Below, piece after piece: positions 1 to 13,195 of a stretch of DNA of 64,000 bases. The stretch comes from Terebella lapidaria. Lineage: Eukaryota > Annelida > Polychaeta > Terebellida > Terebellidae. Position numbers and translations under genes: made by a program. The stretch is from NCBI GenBank assembly GCA_949152475.1, contig OX424559.1, forward strand, positions 32,407,119 through 32,471,118. Reading direction: 5' to 3'. The notes below the pieces were generated by a model. It did no database searches. It was given only the letters and a program-made list of their open reading frames with translations, and was not told the DNA's origin. Each line of letters opens with the position of its first letter. Positions within the stretch are counted from its first letter, which is position 1.

Positions 1-24
1 TGTATGTATGTATGTATGTATGTT
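1..24. repeat. (TGTA)n microsatellite
   Basis: The window opens with tandem TGTA units. On the minus strand this is the tetranucleotide (ATAC)n tail of the SINE-like sequence next to it, so it is probably that element's 3' end and may continue beyond the window edge. Confidence 0.85.
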
Positions 25-197
25 CTAGGCTTCGGAAATCTCGTCCCCCAGATTTGAGCAAGTCCCACATTGGGCGCCAATGTTCTAGGGTTCGAAAAAC
101 TCCACTTGCCTGAGAAGGGATTCGAACCCAGGACACGACGAACAGTAGACACTCTACCACCTGGACACTCTACCAAGTGAGCTACAGGGATATCCCC
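1..197 (-). mobile_element. tRNA-derived SINE remnant
   Basis: Read on the minus strand, about 197 to 103 is tRNA-like. It starts with GGGGATATCCC, then has an A-box (TAGCTCACTTGGTAGAGTG) and a B-box (GGTTCGAATCCC). A short unrelated body follows (about 102-25) and then an (ATAC)n tail. An internal repeat of GGTAGAGTGTC separates the two boxes further than in a real tRNA. Head, body and simple-repeat tail are the usual layout of a tRNA-derived SINE, transcribed by RNA polymerase III and copied by a partner LINE. A functional tRNA gene is unlikely because the acceptor stem does not pair. Confidence 0.65.
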
Positions 198-3100
198 TTA
201 ACTCACCTGGTAGAGTGTTTGATTTTGCTTATGAATGGGAATAACTTTCGCAAGTTTCATTGCATCCGGCACGATGCCATGCTCGAGTGATAAATCGAGT
301 GATAAATCATATATATGCTTACCAATATAATCCAGGAACAGGAAGTATATTGATAGTAATGCCATTTGGGAGCCCTCATGTCAATTATTCAATACCCAAT
401 GGCGATACAATTAAAAAATGAAATAAGTTAGTGACTTCAGCATCTACTCATGAAAAATATTAACTCTCATCAGATACAAGTATTATGTCACACATAAGAT
501 TTGAAGAGTTGTAACGAGGCACTCTTTCATAACTATACATCAAAATAATGTGCATTTGTTTTTGCTATCGCTCCGTGGTTATATTGACATTGATCTTCCG
601 CAGTCAGGGGTTTCACGTGGTTTCATGTCCCAGCTTTTCCATATATGTGTGCATATTGGTTTTTCCCATTGGAGTTTTTTCTCAGTTTTTCGAGAGAATT
701 AATTTGTGACGCGATAATTGACATGCATATTCTGGATTCTACAGACTGGAAGTTTTGTGACATGGTGCCCGTTTCATCATTGGATATGCCAAATTACTCG
801 TCGGACTCATACATCTAGGTAGGCCTACGTGAACAAAAAATCAAACATATTGTATATATAGGCCAGGAAATTGAACCTGTATCTGCTCTAAAAATTGACC
901 AAGTGGCAAGTGCGGCACTACAAGCTGGAATAATTTTTATTCGATCAAGTATATATCCTGGGCCTCATATATGAAATTTGCTCGGAATCCCTCCATGGCA
1001 TCATGCTCAAAAATCAATTTCACAACATATACCCAAATTACAAAAAATCTATTTTTTCAGAGGTTTTATTAGGGGATATAGTCAGATTTCAGGCTGTTAC
1101 GTTGGCAATATTAGAGTTATATTCAAATGTAATATAGCAAATAAAAGCTTAGACGATTGCCTTTCCAATACTCCGTGATATACATGCATAATACCTAACC
1201 ACTAACATAGATTTGCAGCCATATCTTCCGAACTCAAAATCATGATCGTCAGTTAGTGGCATCAACTTATCAACTTTTTAATTTCATTATTTTACATGGG
1301 GACTGATTTGCTAAATTCACAGAAAGAATGAATGCATATAACATGTATATTAGCTCTAAGTATTAAGAATATTTGATCCTAATATAAACATAACAATGAA
1401 GGCTATAATAATACAATGTCTGACATTACCATTTCACTAAATGTGTCTTGCGAAACAAATCCATTTGGGATATTGTGTTGTTGTTTTCTCGAACAACAAG
1501 TAGATATCTATCTTGCCGTTATGCTCATATTGGACAATTACCTGGTAAATTACCTTTACGATTCCACCACATTTACATGTATCCTTATATTCTCAGCAGC
1601 CAGGTATATCAGCTTCCCGTCAGATGAGAAACTGAGAAAGTCAATACCATCGCTTGCACCCAAAGAACGTTTTTTGTGACAGAGCAGATCGATACACAGG
1701 TCTGGGAATGTATTTATTGTCACTAGCCCCATGACTGATGGTTATGGTGGTTCTTTGTTTCCATCATTGGTGAGGCCAGACATTTCCTGTTTCATAAAAA
1801 AATGTGAAAAGCACGTATTGGCTTCATTATGATATATTTTGGTGTTAGACGTCATTATTTAGCTTGGCAAATATCCAGCCTATATGAAGGAATTGTGTGA
1901 TAAATTGGATCTACATAGCGGATACACTTTAATAATTTATTATGAAGCATGCATGAATGCTTCATCCATGAGTTTCAAGATGATTGTATATACCAAGCAT
2001 TCAAACCCAGACATCATCATCCAGACTGACAACCAGCACCAAGAGTTATCCTCATGGTAGAGTGAAGATGATTGGTGGAGAATCCATGCTCAATTAGCTG
2101 CAGTTTGCTGGCAGGTACAGCAGACTCATCTGGTAATAGCGAGGTTGAATTCGATGTTTGATATGGTTGCCGCCTCCGTGCCATCCATATGAAATGGGCT
2201 CAAGACCTGGACGGGCAGGTTCAATGGCCTGTTGCGTCGTGATAACTTGTTGTGTACCACAACCTGAACACTCGTGTGATAGTCTGGGAATGATTATTCA
2301 AACTGGATCGCCCAATAACACTATTCAAGGCTTTCTTAAATAAGAATAAATTACAGCACGATATATAAATATATTTACACAACTCCCAATACAGTTGGCT
2401 TTGACAGAGGTTGTGGACACACTGAGGCATCAAATAAATATTAATTAAACACAGACAGGTGTTTGATCTCAGGGTATTATGTGTATAGTATAGCTATTCA
2501 GGTAATGATATGTCACGATAATCATTTGCACCTTGTTGTTAACAGAACTCAGAATGAATGTAGACTGATCTCTTTCACACACTGCAAATAGTTAAACGGG
2601 CACATCTGTACAGAAATGTGGCAATTTCTCTTGGTCTTCTCGGGAGATTAGACCTTACAGAACAAGAACAGGCCCATATGTTAAAACCATAACTCACTTC
2701 GTTCATATCATATACGGTTGCCCAGTCAGCTTATTCTTTATATGGGTTAGCTTATCATTCAATTGCAAGGTCACTGTGGGTGAGGGTTCGATCACTGGTT
2801 CAGTGTTTGAAGGGGCAAGGGCAGTTGATACACATTGGCATATCAAAATAAGGCTTAATTTGTTGGTGGTTTTTAATTGTTGAGTTTGTCAAAATAATCC
2901 AGGGGACAGGCATACACCAGATCGAGTATTCAGGGTTGAACGATTTAAATGTCAAGCCTGTAGTTTTGGACTACAGTCTTGAAGTGAAGTATCGTTTAAA
3001 CTTGAAATCATCGTCGTCTGATGATTGCTTACCTATTGAAACCAAAGACCCGAACCAAAGATTGCTTTTCTATCATAATTATTGAAGAAGATACAGGTTT

Positions 3101-4226
3101 GATGCGAAGAGACGAGTTTATAAGATTCAGTCCTTCATTTTTCGGAGCTATGTGGGATTTTAGGCTGAATACTCATCAAATTTGAAACCCTAGACTAGAA
3201 TCAAATATTATGTTTCAATCACAGTTATTGAAGACGTTGAGGGTTCGATGCGAACAAACGATTTCATAAATTTATTGTGTCATTTATCTTCGACAGCTGG
3301 GAGTTCAGGCTGAATTTCATCGACACCATTTGCTTGCTTGCCCTTCAAAACCCCAGGCTGGACCAAATTTATTTTTCTATCGCAATTATTGAAGCAGCTA
3401 TAGCTGACAAAGGATATTTGTAGCTCTGGGGTGGTCATCTTTGAAATGACCCCCTTTCAACTCATTTCCGGGGGTCAGATTTTGTTTTTTTTCTGCTTAT
3501 CAGTATAATCAGTACGGGTGAAATCCACTATGAAACCTTTTGTTGCATTTCAATGTGGTCAGTGGTATATTGACCTGTCTGCTTCTGAATCATTGAAATG
3601 AAAGCGGATAATTAGGTCTAAGTGCTGTCCAAAACCACCCGATATTTAGCAAATAGCGCATTTCGTAAATGTCATAGACAAGCAGGTATTTTTTTTGACA
3701 AATGCTGGCAAATTTATTCTCGATTTAAACACACTGACAGGTCCACTATGAAAAAGGTTGTATTGAAAAAAATATGCTGCTGATATTGAGATAGGATGTA
3801 TCCACTTTATCGTTGTGACCTGGAATGATCCACACGTTTCAGGTCGAAGATTATATTGTTCAAAAACAATTGACCTGAAAGGCCTCATTGTAAACCTGAT
3901 AGTATGCTGTCATCTCTACTCATGTTTTATTTGCAGGCAGGCTCTGACCAAACAACCACTTCACTTACGCCTGTTTTTCATGTTGATCAAACTACAAACA
4001 TGGAAGAACATTTGCATTTTGTAATTCTTTGTGCTATAAATGCGATTTCATAAGGAGTTCATGAACTCCACTAATACATGTAGTAACACTAAATCTACTA
4101 ATTTGTATAGCTATTCAAGAAAGGAAATCATTTCTCAATTTAGGTTCCATTTATCTTTTTATGCTTGTGATGTGATGTGATACAATTTCCAACGTAATCA
4201 TACTAGTCTTTCTGCAGGTAGAGATC
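198..4226. other. Gene-less AT-rich upstream region
   Basis: No coding region is supportable here; the short open frames have no recognisable motif and no paired splice sites. At 200-215 a second A-box-like stretch lies on the + strand. A degenerate tandem repeat lies at 3020-3420. A pyrimidine-rich stretch ending in CAG at 4215-4217 looks like a splice acceptor just before the TRIM gene 1 start, so an untranslated 5' exon probably lies somewhere in this region, but I cannot place it. Confidence 0.5.
3020..3420. repeat. Degenerate ~150-160-bp tandem repeat
   Basis: The phrase CTATCRYAATTATTGAAG recurs at about 3070, 3217 (as CAATCACAGTTATTGAAG) and 3378. Related downstream text also recurs (GRTTTGATGCGAA, CAGGCTGAAT, AAACCCYAGRCT). 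This gives about two and a half old copies. No function is visible. Confidence 0.55.
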
Positions 4227-7200
4227 ATGGCTACTGGAGGGAGAGGTGCATCTGCTGATCTGGGGTTTCAAGCACTAATTGAAGATCGAGGCACGTGTGC
4301 TGTTTGTTTGGATATCGTCAAAGACCACCGGGTCCTTCCTTGTCAACACGTCTTCTGTCTAACGTGTTTGATGCCTCTACTACGTCGAAAGACAATAAAA
4401 TGTCCCACTTGTCAGGATTGCAGCACGCCGAAAAGAGGAAACTTGGAGAGTTTACCGAAGAATCTCCTCCTGGTGGACATGCTGGAGAAGATGTGTGTTG
4501 ACTGTAGGAAGAACATCCACGAATTGGAGTGTCCCCACTGTCAGAAGTGGCTGTGTGGTGACTGCCTCGAGCCATGTCGAGAGGTCGTCAGCAAAACAAA
4601 GAAAAATTACCTCTCACAAGTTGCATCATTTGTATCAGGCCACGGCCCGTATGTTACACAGGTTCGAGATGAGCAAAAATCTCATGAAATACACACAGAA
4701 ACAACTATCCAACAAATACATCTCTACATCGAGCAGCTGGTGAAGAAGCTCCAAGCTTCAGAGAAGAAACTGGCAGCTGAGATGAAATTCAAATCCGAAG
4801 TATCAAAGAAAGCGTACATCAGCTTGATAGATGAAGCTGACAAACTGAACAGACAAGTTCAGTCTTGCACTCAGAAACTCAAAGCACAAGACAACACACC
4901 ATCTGCTGAGATCTTCAGATTGTTTGAAGAGGTAAAAGACGCTCTTGACAAAGACTACTGGAACAACCCTCTACCAGACAAACACACATTCAAGCCACAT
5001 AGGATCTGTGTTATAGAGTCGACAGCGTCTGCTGGAGACCTGGTGGTGAGTGTGAATTTTAGTTTGACATTTTTAGCCTTATATTCTCAATATCGAACAA
5101 ATCATGATGAAGATTTATACAAGAATATGTTTCTGTGCTACCGTCAATACATGTATCTCTACCGTTCTCATCCCAGGTAATTTTCCTAGGCAGGCTAGAA
5201 ACTATAACTATGTTCCAGTAGTATATTAAATGAACAAGATAAATGTTACGAACGTTCCAATAGTAATATTGTGTATATCAACAGGTCACAGACGAGGTAA
5301 GGTTTCTGGACAGGCACCAGGCGTCACCATGCTCTGTAGAAACACCATCTCAGGTCAGAATATACATATGCAATTTGGGGCATATACTATATGAAGTGCA
5401 CAAGTATATTTTATGTACGCTATGACATCACTATGATGAATTTCAACAGGTCATATATATATAGGAAGACAGGTTTTGGGCAGATACATAATATAGTATA
5501 TACCTAAGACAATATGACCCCCTGATCATTAGACTATGTTCATGGCAATATGCCATGAAATAACTCTTATTTAAAGTTCCTAATTAAGTCAATGGTATTC
5601 GGAAATATAATTTAAAAACTCGAGATGATGAATCAACTTTAACTCAAGATGATAATTACTTCATCGTTGGCCGAATACGCATCTGCATTCTAATAGTGGG
5701 TTATATGTGTGGTTTATTCCTCTAATAAGATGATACGTTTTAAGATTGTATAGCTGCGTTAAGTGGATTCAGATCTATTGATAACCATGAACTTTTTAAC
5801 ATGTATGTTTTATCCATATCATTTTTTTTCCAAAAGTGAATGGGACTTAAAGCAACTGCCTTCGAAATGTTGCACGTTTTCTTTAAACACAATTTTAGTG
5901 TAACCCATACAAGATGATAAAACATGTGCACAATGATTTTGATAGTCCGAGTTGTCGTTCCTTCCGTTCCGAACATTTCAGCGAGTTTCGTTTATAAACA
6001 AACGAAATGTATCATCAAACCCGGATGTAAGTCAATGCCCAAATTGTCGTTGAAAGTCTACATCAAATACTTTTTCCAGTTTGTTTCTGCACATAGAGTG
6101 TAGGTAAACAAGAAATAAATGATTTACCGTTGTGTGCGTGGAATTGTCGGTTTATCTAACACTCTAGGCTTTGTTTGTGATGGATACAGGTCCTGTATTT
6201 ATGTTCAAAATTTGCATGGACCGGATGTTCACATGAGCAAAATTTGTCAGAAGATTGGCTCTAGTCATAATATTTCATTTGATTATGCCTCATTTAGTTA
6301 ATTTTACATGTTTAATATGAAATATAGTTTTCAAAAAAATATTCCGCAGTCCCTCGTGAGCCAGTGTGTTGAATATTTATCTTATGCAACATTTTACAGC
6401 AAGTTAATGGACTTTTACATTGGCTACTGACCTCGTGTTGGCTTCTTTATGATCTCATGTTATCTATTAATTTGTAAATTCCTGGCTAAATTGTGTTCAA
6501 TCTCGCATACGTAATATGAATGGAAATTATATTAAAACCGACAGGTCACACACAAGCTCTGGCATGTGACGCAGAGCACGCCAATCTGTGACGTTTGCCA
6601 TGTAGATATAGACGGGCATCAGGCAATTATGTATTTGACAAGCAGTAACAGTATATCCCTGGTGTCCATTGAGGGGGAGCGACTGTCTGTCCCCATTGAC
6701 AGCCCGGAAAAGACGAAGGTGCAGTGTACAGCCAGCGATACAGAGGGCAGACAACTACTCGTGGCTGGTGCTGACGAATCAGGAGACACATTTCACTGTA
6801 CAATATACAACTCAGACTGCGGTCGTCTGTGCAAGCCCCGGACGTTTCCTGTTGACAACTGGCCTCGGTCCTCTAGCTGGTCCCCAGATGGCGATATCGT
6901 CCTAATCCTGGCTGTAAGTAGTTCATGTACTTGTGTTATTACCGAGTCTTGTGTAATCTGCCGACATGCTGGACATATCTACAACAGCAGAAAATACATT
7001 TTTCAAACAACATGTTTGAAGTCGCTGTAAGGGCACATTTTGTATCCATTTTGTGCACATTATATTCCACATGGAGAGGAATTTCCGGAAAACATTGGTT
7101 GGTACGAGTTTTTATTGTTGTGAATGATGGGTGTGAACGATATCAAGTACAGTGTACTCTGTATAAACCGGATCTCCAGGGGACCAGGGAAAAAATCCGG

Positions 7201-9348
7201 TATGGACAGAGCGCCGGTTTATCAAGAGTCTGAAGATAGAGAACATCAATCTTCTCACCGATATGCAGATACCGACCGACTCCGTCTTTCATTGTTGCAC
7301 AACATAACGTAATTAAATACCGGCCAGCTATTTTAAATACATGTAGTTACAAACTTTATGGATATCGTCGTAGTTAATATCATGTTATTGGTAATAGGTC
7401 GGATCTGTATGGATTTCTTGCGGAACATTCAAGAAAATAATTTGATTCAATCGATTAATAATTGTAGGTATACTATTGACATCATTATAATCTTGTGCTA
7501 TTAGCACATCTTAAAACCAACTGCAGAACATACATAGTGAGACAAGATGACATGATGTCATAAAATAAAATTGTTGTCTGCGTTTATAGCATGCGCTGAT
7601 ATAATCACTTTGAAAATGCGTGTCACTCCAGTGATGAGCTAGCAGTGATTTACTCGAGAAATCATGTCAGGTAAATCATGCATTCTTCAAACTACCCCTA
7701 ACTGACGAAGTTTAGTTGTTGTTAATTACAATTTGTGAGCGCCATGTTCCTGATGCTGTTGTGTTTACAAAGACATGTGACTAAAGCGTAGCCTCTGACA
7801 TCGGTCTGTGATCCGATGAAGTATCGCTAATTGCAATTTAGAGACCGCAGTTTTGAATCTTTGGGGTAACGCCGGTTTAGACGATACGATATGGCCGGTT
7901 GGGTCACAGTAATATGGCCGGTTTTCAGAATGGACAACATCCGGTATATCGAGAGTTACTCAATGTAGACTCAAAGGGGAAGAAATCGGGACCTAAGAGG
8001 AACGCCGGTATGGACAAAATTCCGGTATATACAAGAGCCGGTTTCGGCAGAGTACACTGTATTATTATACCCGCTCTTTGAAGTAATTCTCAATCTGTAC
8101 CATTCAATGTGTTTTCTAAAGAAATTTAAAAGATCGAAATAAATCCATATTTTATTGAACCGGATGTTAAATATATATCAAATCAGTCCTAATTGTGAAT
8201 ATTTGGGTATGTGTTGTTGGATATTGAAGTGTATTTACGTGAATTATCTCAGTATTTTTTATGTTCGTAGTGCGTATGTTCGTAGTGCTGCACGAGGCGT
8301 TCATAGCGGTCACAGGGCGTTGCATGTGAATTCGTAGCGGTGAAAGGGCTCCGTAGTCAATGCTTTCAGTTTTAATCATTTTGTTAATCATTTTGTTCAG
8401 TCTTAATCAGTTTACGTCTTAATCATTTTGTTTGGCTAAATTGAGAACAATGACACCATTGTTGTGTTAATATTGTTTTTCAATAATGAACTCACAAGAA
8501 ATACGTGTAATTGGAGTTATACATAGACTGTATAACAAATCTATTTACCAATACATTGTTATTCCACATCATATTCCCGAAACACAGCACAGAAATGAAA
8601 AAAAAAAACCTTTACGTTCCCGTGTTGATCCTGGGTTGTTTCCAGTTTCCAAGCCTGGCCCTTGCAGATTTACGAAACGCGCCCTTACAGCGAAAATTTA
8701 TCACTGCACCGTTTACACCAAGTGGTGAGGGATTGAGACCATTCGTGACCCTGAAATACCAATGGGGGATCGAGAAATCTTAGCTAGATATATTAGTCCT
8801 TATCAGATAGACTTTCTATATATTTCATTCATTCAATAATAATAATAATAATAATAATAATATAAAATCAATCCTATTAACACTACTGACCAATCTCACT
8901 TCACCAGTTTCCATTCCTCTCATCCTGCTCCGTGGTACGGTTGTCTGACTCTGGTGAGCAGAGGTGGCGTTTGCCCATTGACCTCCACATTTGTGATCCA
9001 GGCCATGTCACAGTGTGCCCCGCCACCGGGCGCATCTACGTATCTGACCGAGAGGAGGGGTCTGTCTGGCAGCTGTCACCTGAGGGACAACACCGCCGGG
9101 ACTTCAGCATATTAGGCATCACACGTCCTTATGCATTGTGCATAGACAGCAGGGGACGCTCCCTGTTTGTCTGTGGTTATAACAGTAAAGACATCTTCCT
9201 CATGTCGTTGGAGGGCACAAAGCCCAGACTGATGATACACGCCCCGGGTGTAGTGACGTGTCTGAAACTACACAGGGACAGATACCTGGCTGTAGGATCG
9301 GTGAAAGGGCTGGTTCTATATGACGTGGCTTCAATACTGTTTGCATGA
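4227..9348 (+). CDS. TRIM gene 1: RING / B-box-like / coiled-coil / beta-propeller protein
   Basis: Four coding exons, all phase 0: 4227-5045 (donor GTGAGT), 5285-5353, 6545-6913 (donor GTAAGT) and 8908-9348. The predicted protein has about 565 residues. Residues 24-62 form a complete C3HC4 RING (C24, C27, C39, H41, C44, C47, C59, C62). Residues 90-117 hold seven cysteines in CxxC pairs, a B-box-like zinc module without the usual B-box histidines. About 150-225 is charged and helical, a likely dimerising coiled coil. The last two exons resemble NHL-type beta-propeller blades: VRLSDSGEQRW, GRIYVSDREEGSVWQLS and ALCIDSRGRSLFVCGY are in typical strand-turn positions. TRIM proteins of this plan are E3 ubiquitin ligases whose propeller binds protein or RNA targets. 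The start was chosen because the ATG follows an acceptor-like CAG and the RING begins 23 residues in. Its paralogue lies at 56,274-62,723. An AATAAA at 9672 could be the polyadenylation signal. The splice sites are inferred from this sequence and from agreement with the paralogue; the exact family member is not assignable. Confidence 0.85.
7148..8061 (+). mobile_element. ~0.9-kb MITE with TA-flanked inverted termini
   Basis: The ends are CAGTGTACTCTG (7150-7161) and its exact complement CAGAGTACACTG (8049-8060), each flanked by TA. That fits the TA target-site duplication of the Tc1/mariner superfamily. The subterminal regions of both ends contain inverted CCGGTATGGACA-type motifs. There is no transposase frame, so the element is non-autonomous. 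It lies in intron 3 of TRIM gene 1 and accounts for almost half of that intron. A second, interrupted copy is present in the opposite orientation at 44,498-44,995 plus 51,862-51,976. Confidence 0.75.
8835..8862. repeat. (AAT)n microsatellite
   Basis: About nine AAT units lie in intron 3 of TRIM gene 1, about 45 bases before the acceptor of the last exon. Confidence 0.9.
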
Positions 9349-11799
9349 TATGGCCACACCAAATTACATAGTTGGTCTCGGAATTTTTGTACAAAAATAA
9401 TCTTACCTGGGATGATTATTTTTACATTTTATAAAAGATTTTGGATATTTGCTAAAGTTGGTACGACAGCTCCTTTTCAACTTCATAAATGGTGCCTTTT
9501 GAGTCAGGATATTTCTCTTTTTTTCCTGAACAATTGTTTTACGAATATTTTGAGACAATGGTACATTTATCATATTTGTATTCATGGCAATATTATGTTA
9601 TAATAGTTCTTACTATTCACAGTAAATAGTTACAAAAATTCGTCAACATATGTCAATAAGATATCGTGGAAAATAAAATTGGATTCAAGCAAATACTGAT
9701 TTATTTGAATCAAATGCTGGCGAGCCATGGCCCAAATGAAATATTCAGATTGTTATAGATATATCCGTCATATTCAGATTATTACAGATACATCTATACG
9801 TTGCAAATGCACCAAATACGAAAATGCTAATTGTAAAGCTCTGCAAGTATACTAGAACATCGTTATTGGTTATCCGTCTCAGGTATTTAATATTACAATG
9901 ATGTGAATGATGTGAATTGATTGGTCATTCTTACCAAAAGAGCTATGCCAAAATGCTGGTATTGTAGCTTTAACCCTTTCACTGCCAGAGGCGACTTTAA
10001 TTGACCAAAATTAGGGGGAATCAGGGTAAATCGAAACATGATAAATTAACATTAAATTAATGTCCCAATAGTGAAATTTTGAAACTTGAATTTTATACAT
10101 TGTACTGAGAACAAACCCACTTCATATTTCATTATGATGGAAACTCTTTCATAATAAATAAATCATTTGAATATATACATCATAGTTTCCTCAAAATAAC
10201 TTGGCAATGGCATCCAAGGTCTGAAACAGTTTTTGGTAGTGAAAGACCTAATATGTGTGTTTCTTCACATCTATGCTGACAACACTGATTTTCATACTAC
10301 TCATGTCATAACTACTTTCCGTGTTACTTTATTTGGTTGGGTGAATTATCATAATTATAAGTCGATTATAAGTATTGAAGATATTCGGTGTTGATTTGTC
10401 AGTGTTACATGATTTGAACAAACATGTATTCTGTAAAGTCAGTTTTATATCCGTTAGCAAAATTGCACATAGCTATAGCAAAACACGTCGTATAACCATG
10501 TCAGTGTATTTTGCATGATCAATATCTATACCTGTCGTGACATTAGGTATGAGTTTGCCACTACATAAACACTTGAAGGGCGAAATAGAATTTGTGTTTT
10601 CTTGAAGTGATATTCTAATGTTGTATCTGAGAAAATCCGAGATGGTGTACAAGTATTTTACAAGACCCAGTAATAGCACAATAGTCAGAATGACCTCGAA
10701 GTGATATTCTAATGTTGTATTTGAGAAAATCATTATTTGTAAATATATTTGAGATGTAATATTGCAAAAGTGCCTAGTTATTTTGATATTTATTCAAATG
10801 TTTTCAAGAACAGTATAGTTCGTACGTCTCAGTATAGTTAATATTTATCAGTTGTAATCTACTGATATATTTGTGAAATATCAAATGTTTGTCATGGATT
10901 TTGGTCATGTCTCGTCGGAAGTCACTCGTGACTGATTCAAGAGTCTGTACGTATCCGTGTCTATCTTAGGGTCTGAGTAGAATGTGTGGGATCACGTCGT
11001 CTGTCAATAATTGCTACACAATTTACATAAGTTTTGCGATTCTACACAGTGTCAAACAAATTTTGTTCAATATACCTACCACTTGCCAATAGAAATCATG
11101 TTCGTTATTTCATTCATTATTATGGTGTGGAAATATCAGTACCTCATCAACAGGTGATGTCCCACAGATATACATGTGTATTTGGCTTATTTTTGCAAAC
11201 GTCTAAAGATTGATTCATTCAGCTACAATCCCTGAAGACTTAAATGATTTTTAGGCCTATGAAGTTAGGCCTATCTCACATGTTGTAAAATGCAGTTCAT
11301 ATTTTTGGGTAGTGCCAACTAAAGCATGCAACATATTATGCGGAAACCCGGTCATGGGAATATAATACTGGTATTTCACTAGAATTCTTATGTTTCATGT
11401 TATTTTTTGCTGGAAACTATGCACACCTATTATCAAAGTGCATGATTACATTTAAAAATATTTCTCAAACTGAACCATCATGGACGTTGGGTGAAAAAAT
11501 CATAGAAAACGTAAAAAAACCTTGGAAATATTAGGTGTCACATACAAAGGTAATTTAAAAAATGGGGAAATAGTCATTTCTCGAATGCAGAAATGTTATG
11601 GGTCTTTTTATTTCTTAGACAATGCTGGTATGACATACCCAGGTGCAAATGTTGATGTTAAATCATGCCTTTGAAAATCAGTTTATCAGCCAAGTTTATT
11701 GTTTAGAAGCGAGGCAATTCACCTAGATCAAACATTGTTAAAACATATGGAGACAACACAAGGAAAAACGAGACAATCAGAGATTGCAGACCTTCGCCC
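9349..11799. other. Gene-less AT-rich region
   Basis: I see no supportable gene here. The first few hundred bases are probably 3' untranslated sequence of TRIM gene 1. A 34-bp direct repeat starting GAAGTGATATTCTAATG occurs at 10604-10637 and 10698-10731. The rest looks unique and AT-rich. Confidence 0.5.
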
Positions 11800-13195
11800 T
11801 TCCAGATTTAGTTACTAAAAATAGAAATGATAACCCTTACATTTTCTGCCTGGACGAGAATCGAAGATTTTGGTCGTACTATCATTGGTCATATATCAAA
11901 TGGTCGGAAATTGGCCATAAAAAATACAAAATTCATGGGAGGAATAATCATTAATAAAAGTTGAGTTTTTTAAAAACATATTCTCGACCTGTCGACCACG
12001 ACCTGAATTCTTGATACTGACAACCCAAACTCCGCCAGCTCCAACACTTTATACTGCATACTTTAATTCAACTTCTATTGAATATCGTCAGTGGTTTGAT
12101 CACTGATTTCAGATGATGACCCTTACACTTTCAACCTTGGGCGATAATGGGGGATTTTGATTGGGGACCATGGGTCATACAGCAAACGATCGGAATTGAA
12201 AAATACAAAATTAATGAGGGGAATAAATCAATAATATAAGCAGAGTTATTGCAATTTTTCGATCTTGATCTTTTCTCTGACCTTGACCTTGTCGTTCAAT
12301 AGTAAGCTGTGAAATTGCACAGTATTGTTTATATCACCCAGGCACATCTCCTGAACGAAAATGGGTTTAGACGATTGAAAACTAGCTTCACAATATATGG
12401 CCTGGAGTCTTAGAACACTCAAAAGTCGTAAAATGGTGACCCCTAATTTTTCGACATCGAGTGATTATGGGGAGTTTTCGTCGTACGACCATCGGTCGTA
12501 CACCATACGATCGAGAATTGGCCAAAGAAAAAAAATACAAAAATAGTTGGAAAAATTAAAATCAAGTAGAACCGGGGTTATAGCCAATTATGTGATTTTC
12601 ACTTTTTCCGTTGCCATGACAACCATTTGTGTTCGATTTTGACAAAATTTGAAAAAAAAGACCGAGCCATTACCATAACAATTCACTCCTATAAGTTCAG
12701 ATCGATAGGACCGTTTGTTTTTTAGTTATAAGCGCAGACATATGCACTGAAAAGTCGCTGGCAAAAAATAATTGAAATCATGAACCTCGACATCGGGCGA
12801 TAATGGAGAATTTACGTCGTACGACCATCGGCTGTACACCATACGATCCGGAATTGGCCAAAGAAAAACACAAAAATAGCTTGAAAAATTAATATCAAGT
12901 AGAACCGGAGTTATAGCCAATTATGTGATTTTCACTTGTTCCGTTCAACCCTTTTCATCCAATTTCGACAAAATTTGAGGAGGACCGAGCCACTGACATA
13001 CCGCTTCATCCCTATGAATTTCATATCGATTGTATCATTTGTATCCGAGCTATGCGCGCGGACAGACAAACAAATAAACAAACAAACAAACAAACAGACA
13101 GACAGACAGACAAGGAGACAGGGAGGGAGACAGACAGACAGACAGGGAGACAGACCCAAATGCAATACGCTCGCCCGCCCCCCATACGGGGGCGG
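11800..13195. repeat. Degenerate ~330-bp tandem repeat ending in (CAGA)n and a GC hairpin
   Basis: About four degraded units start near 11,815, 12,115, 12,432 and 12,770. They share phrases such as GGCGATAATGG, TACACCATACGATC, GAATTGGCC and AGAACCGGNGTTATAGCC. The last unit runs into an (AAAC)n/(CAGA)n/(GGGA) tract at 13,066-13,157. It closes with an 8-bp hairpin: CCGCCCCC at 13,175-13,182, loop CATAC, GGGGGCGG at 13,188-13,195. The combination of degraded internal repeats, a simple-repeat tract and a GC-rich terminal hairpin suggests one dispersed non-autonomous element. Its class is unknown to me. Confidence 0.6.

Noticed and set aside
81..100. LTR end plus primer-binding site on the minus strand (TGTTCTAGG / TTGGCGCCC)
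   Set aside because: It looks like an LTR-PBS junction, but no paired LTR or internal region lies in the window and the neighbouring SINE explains most of the sequence.
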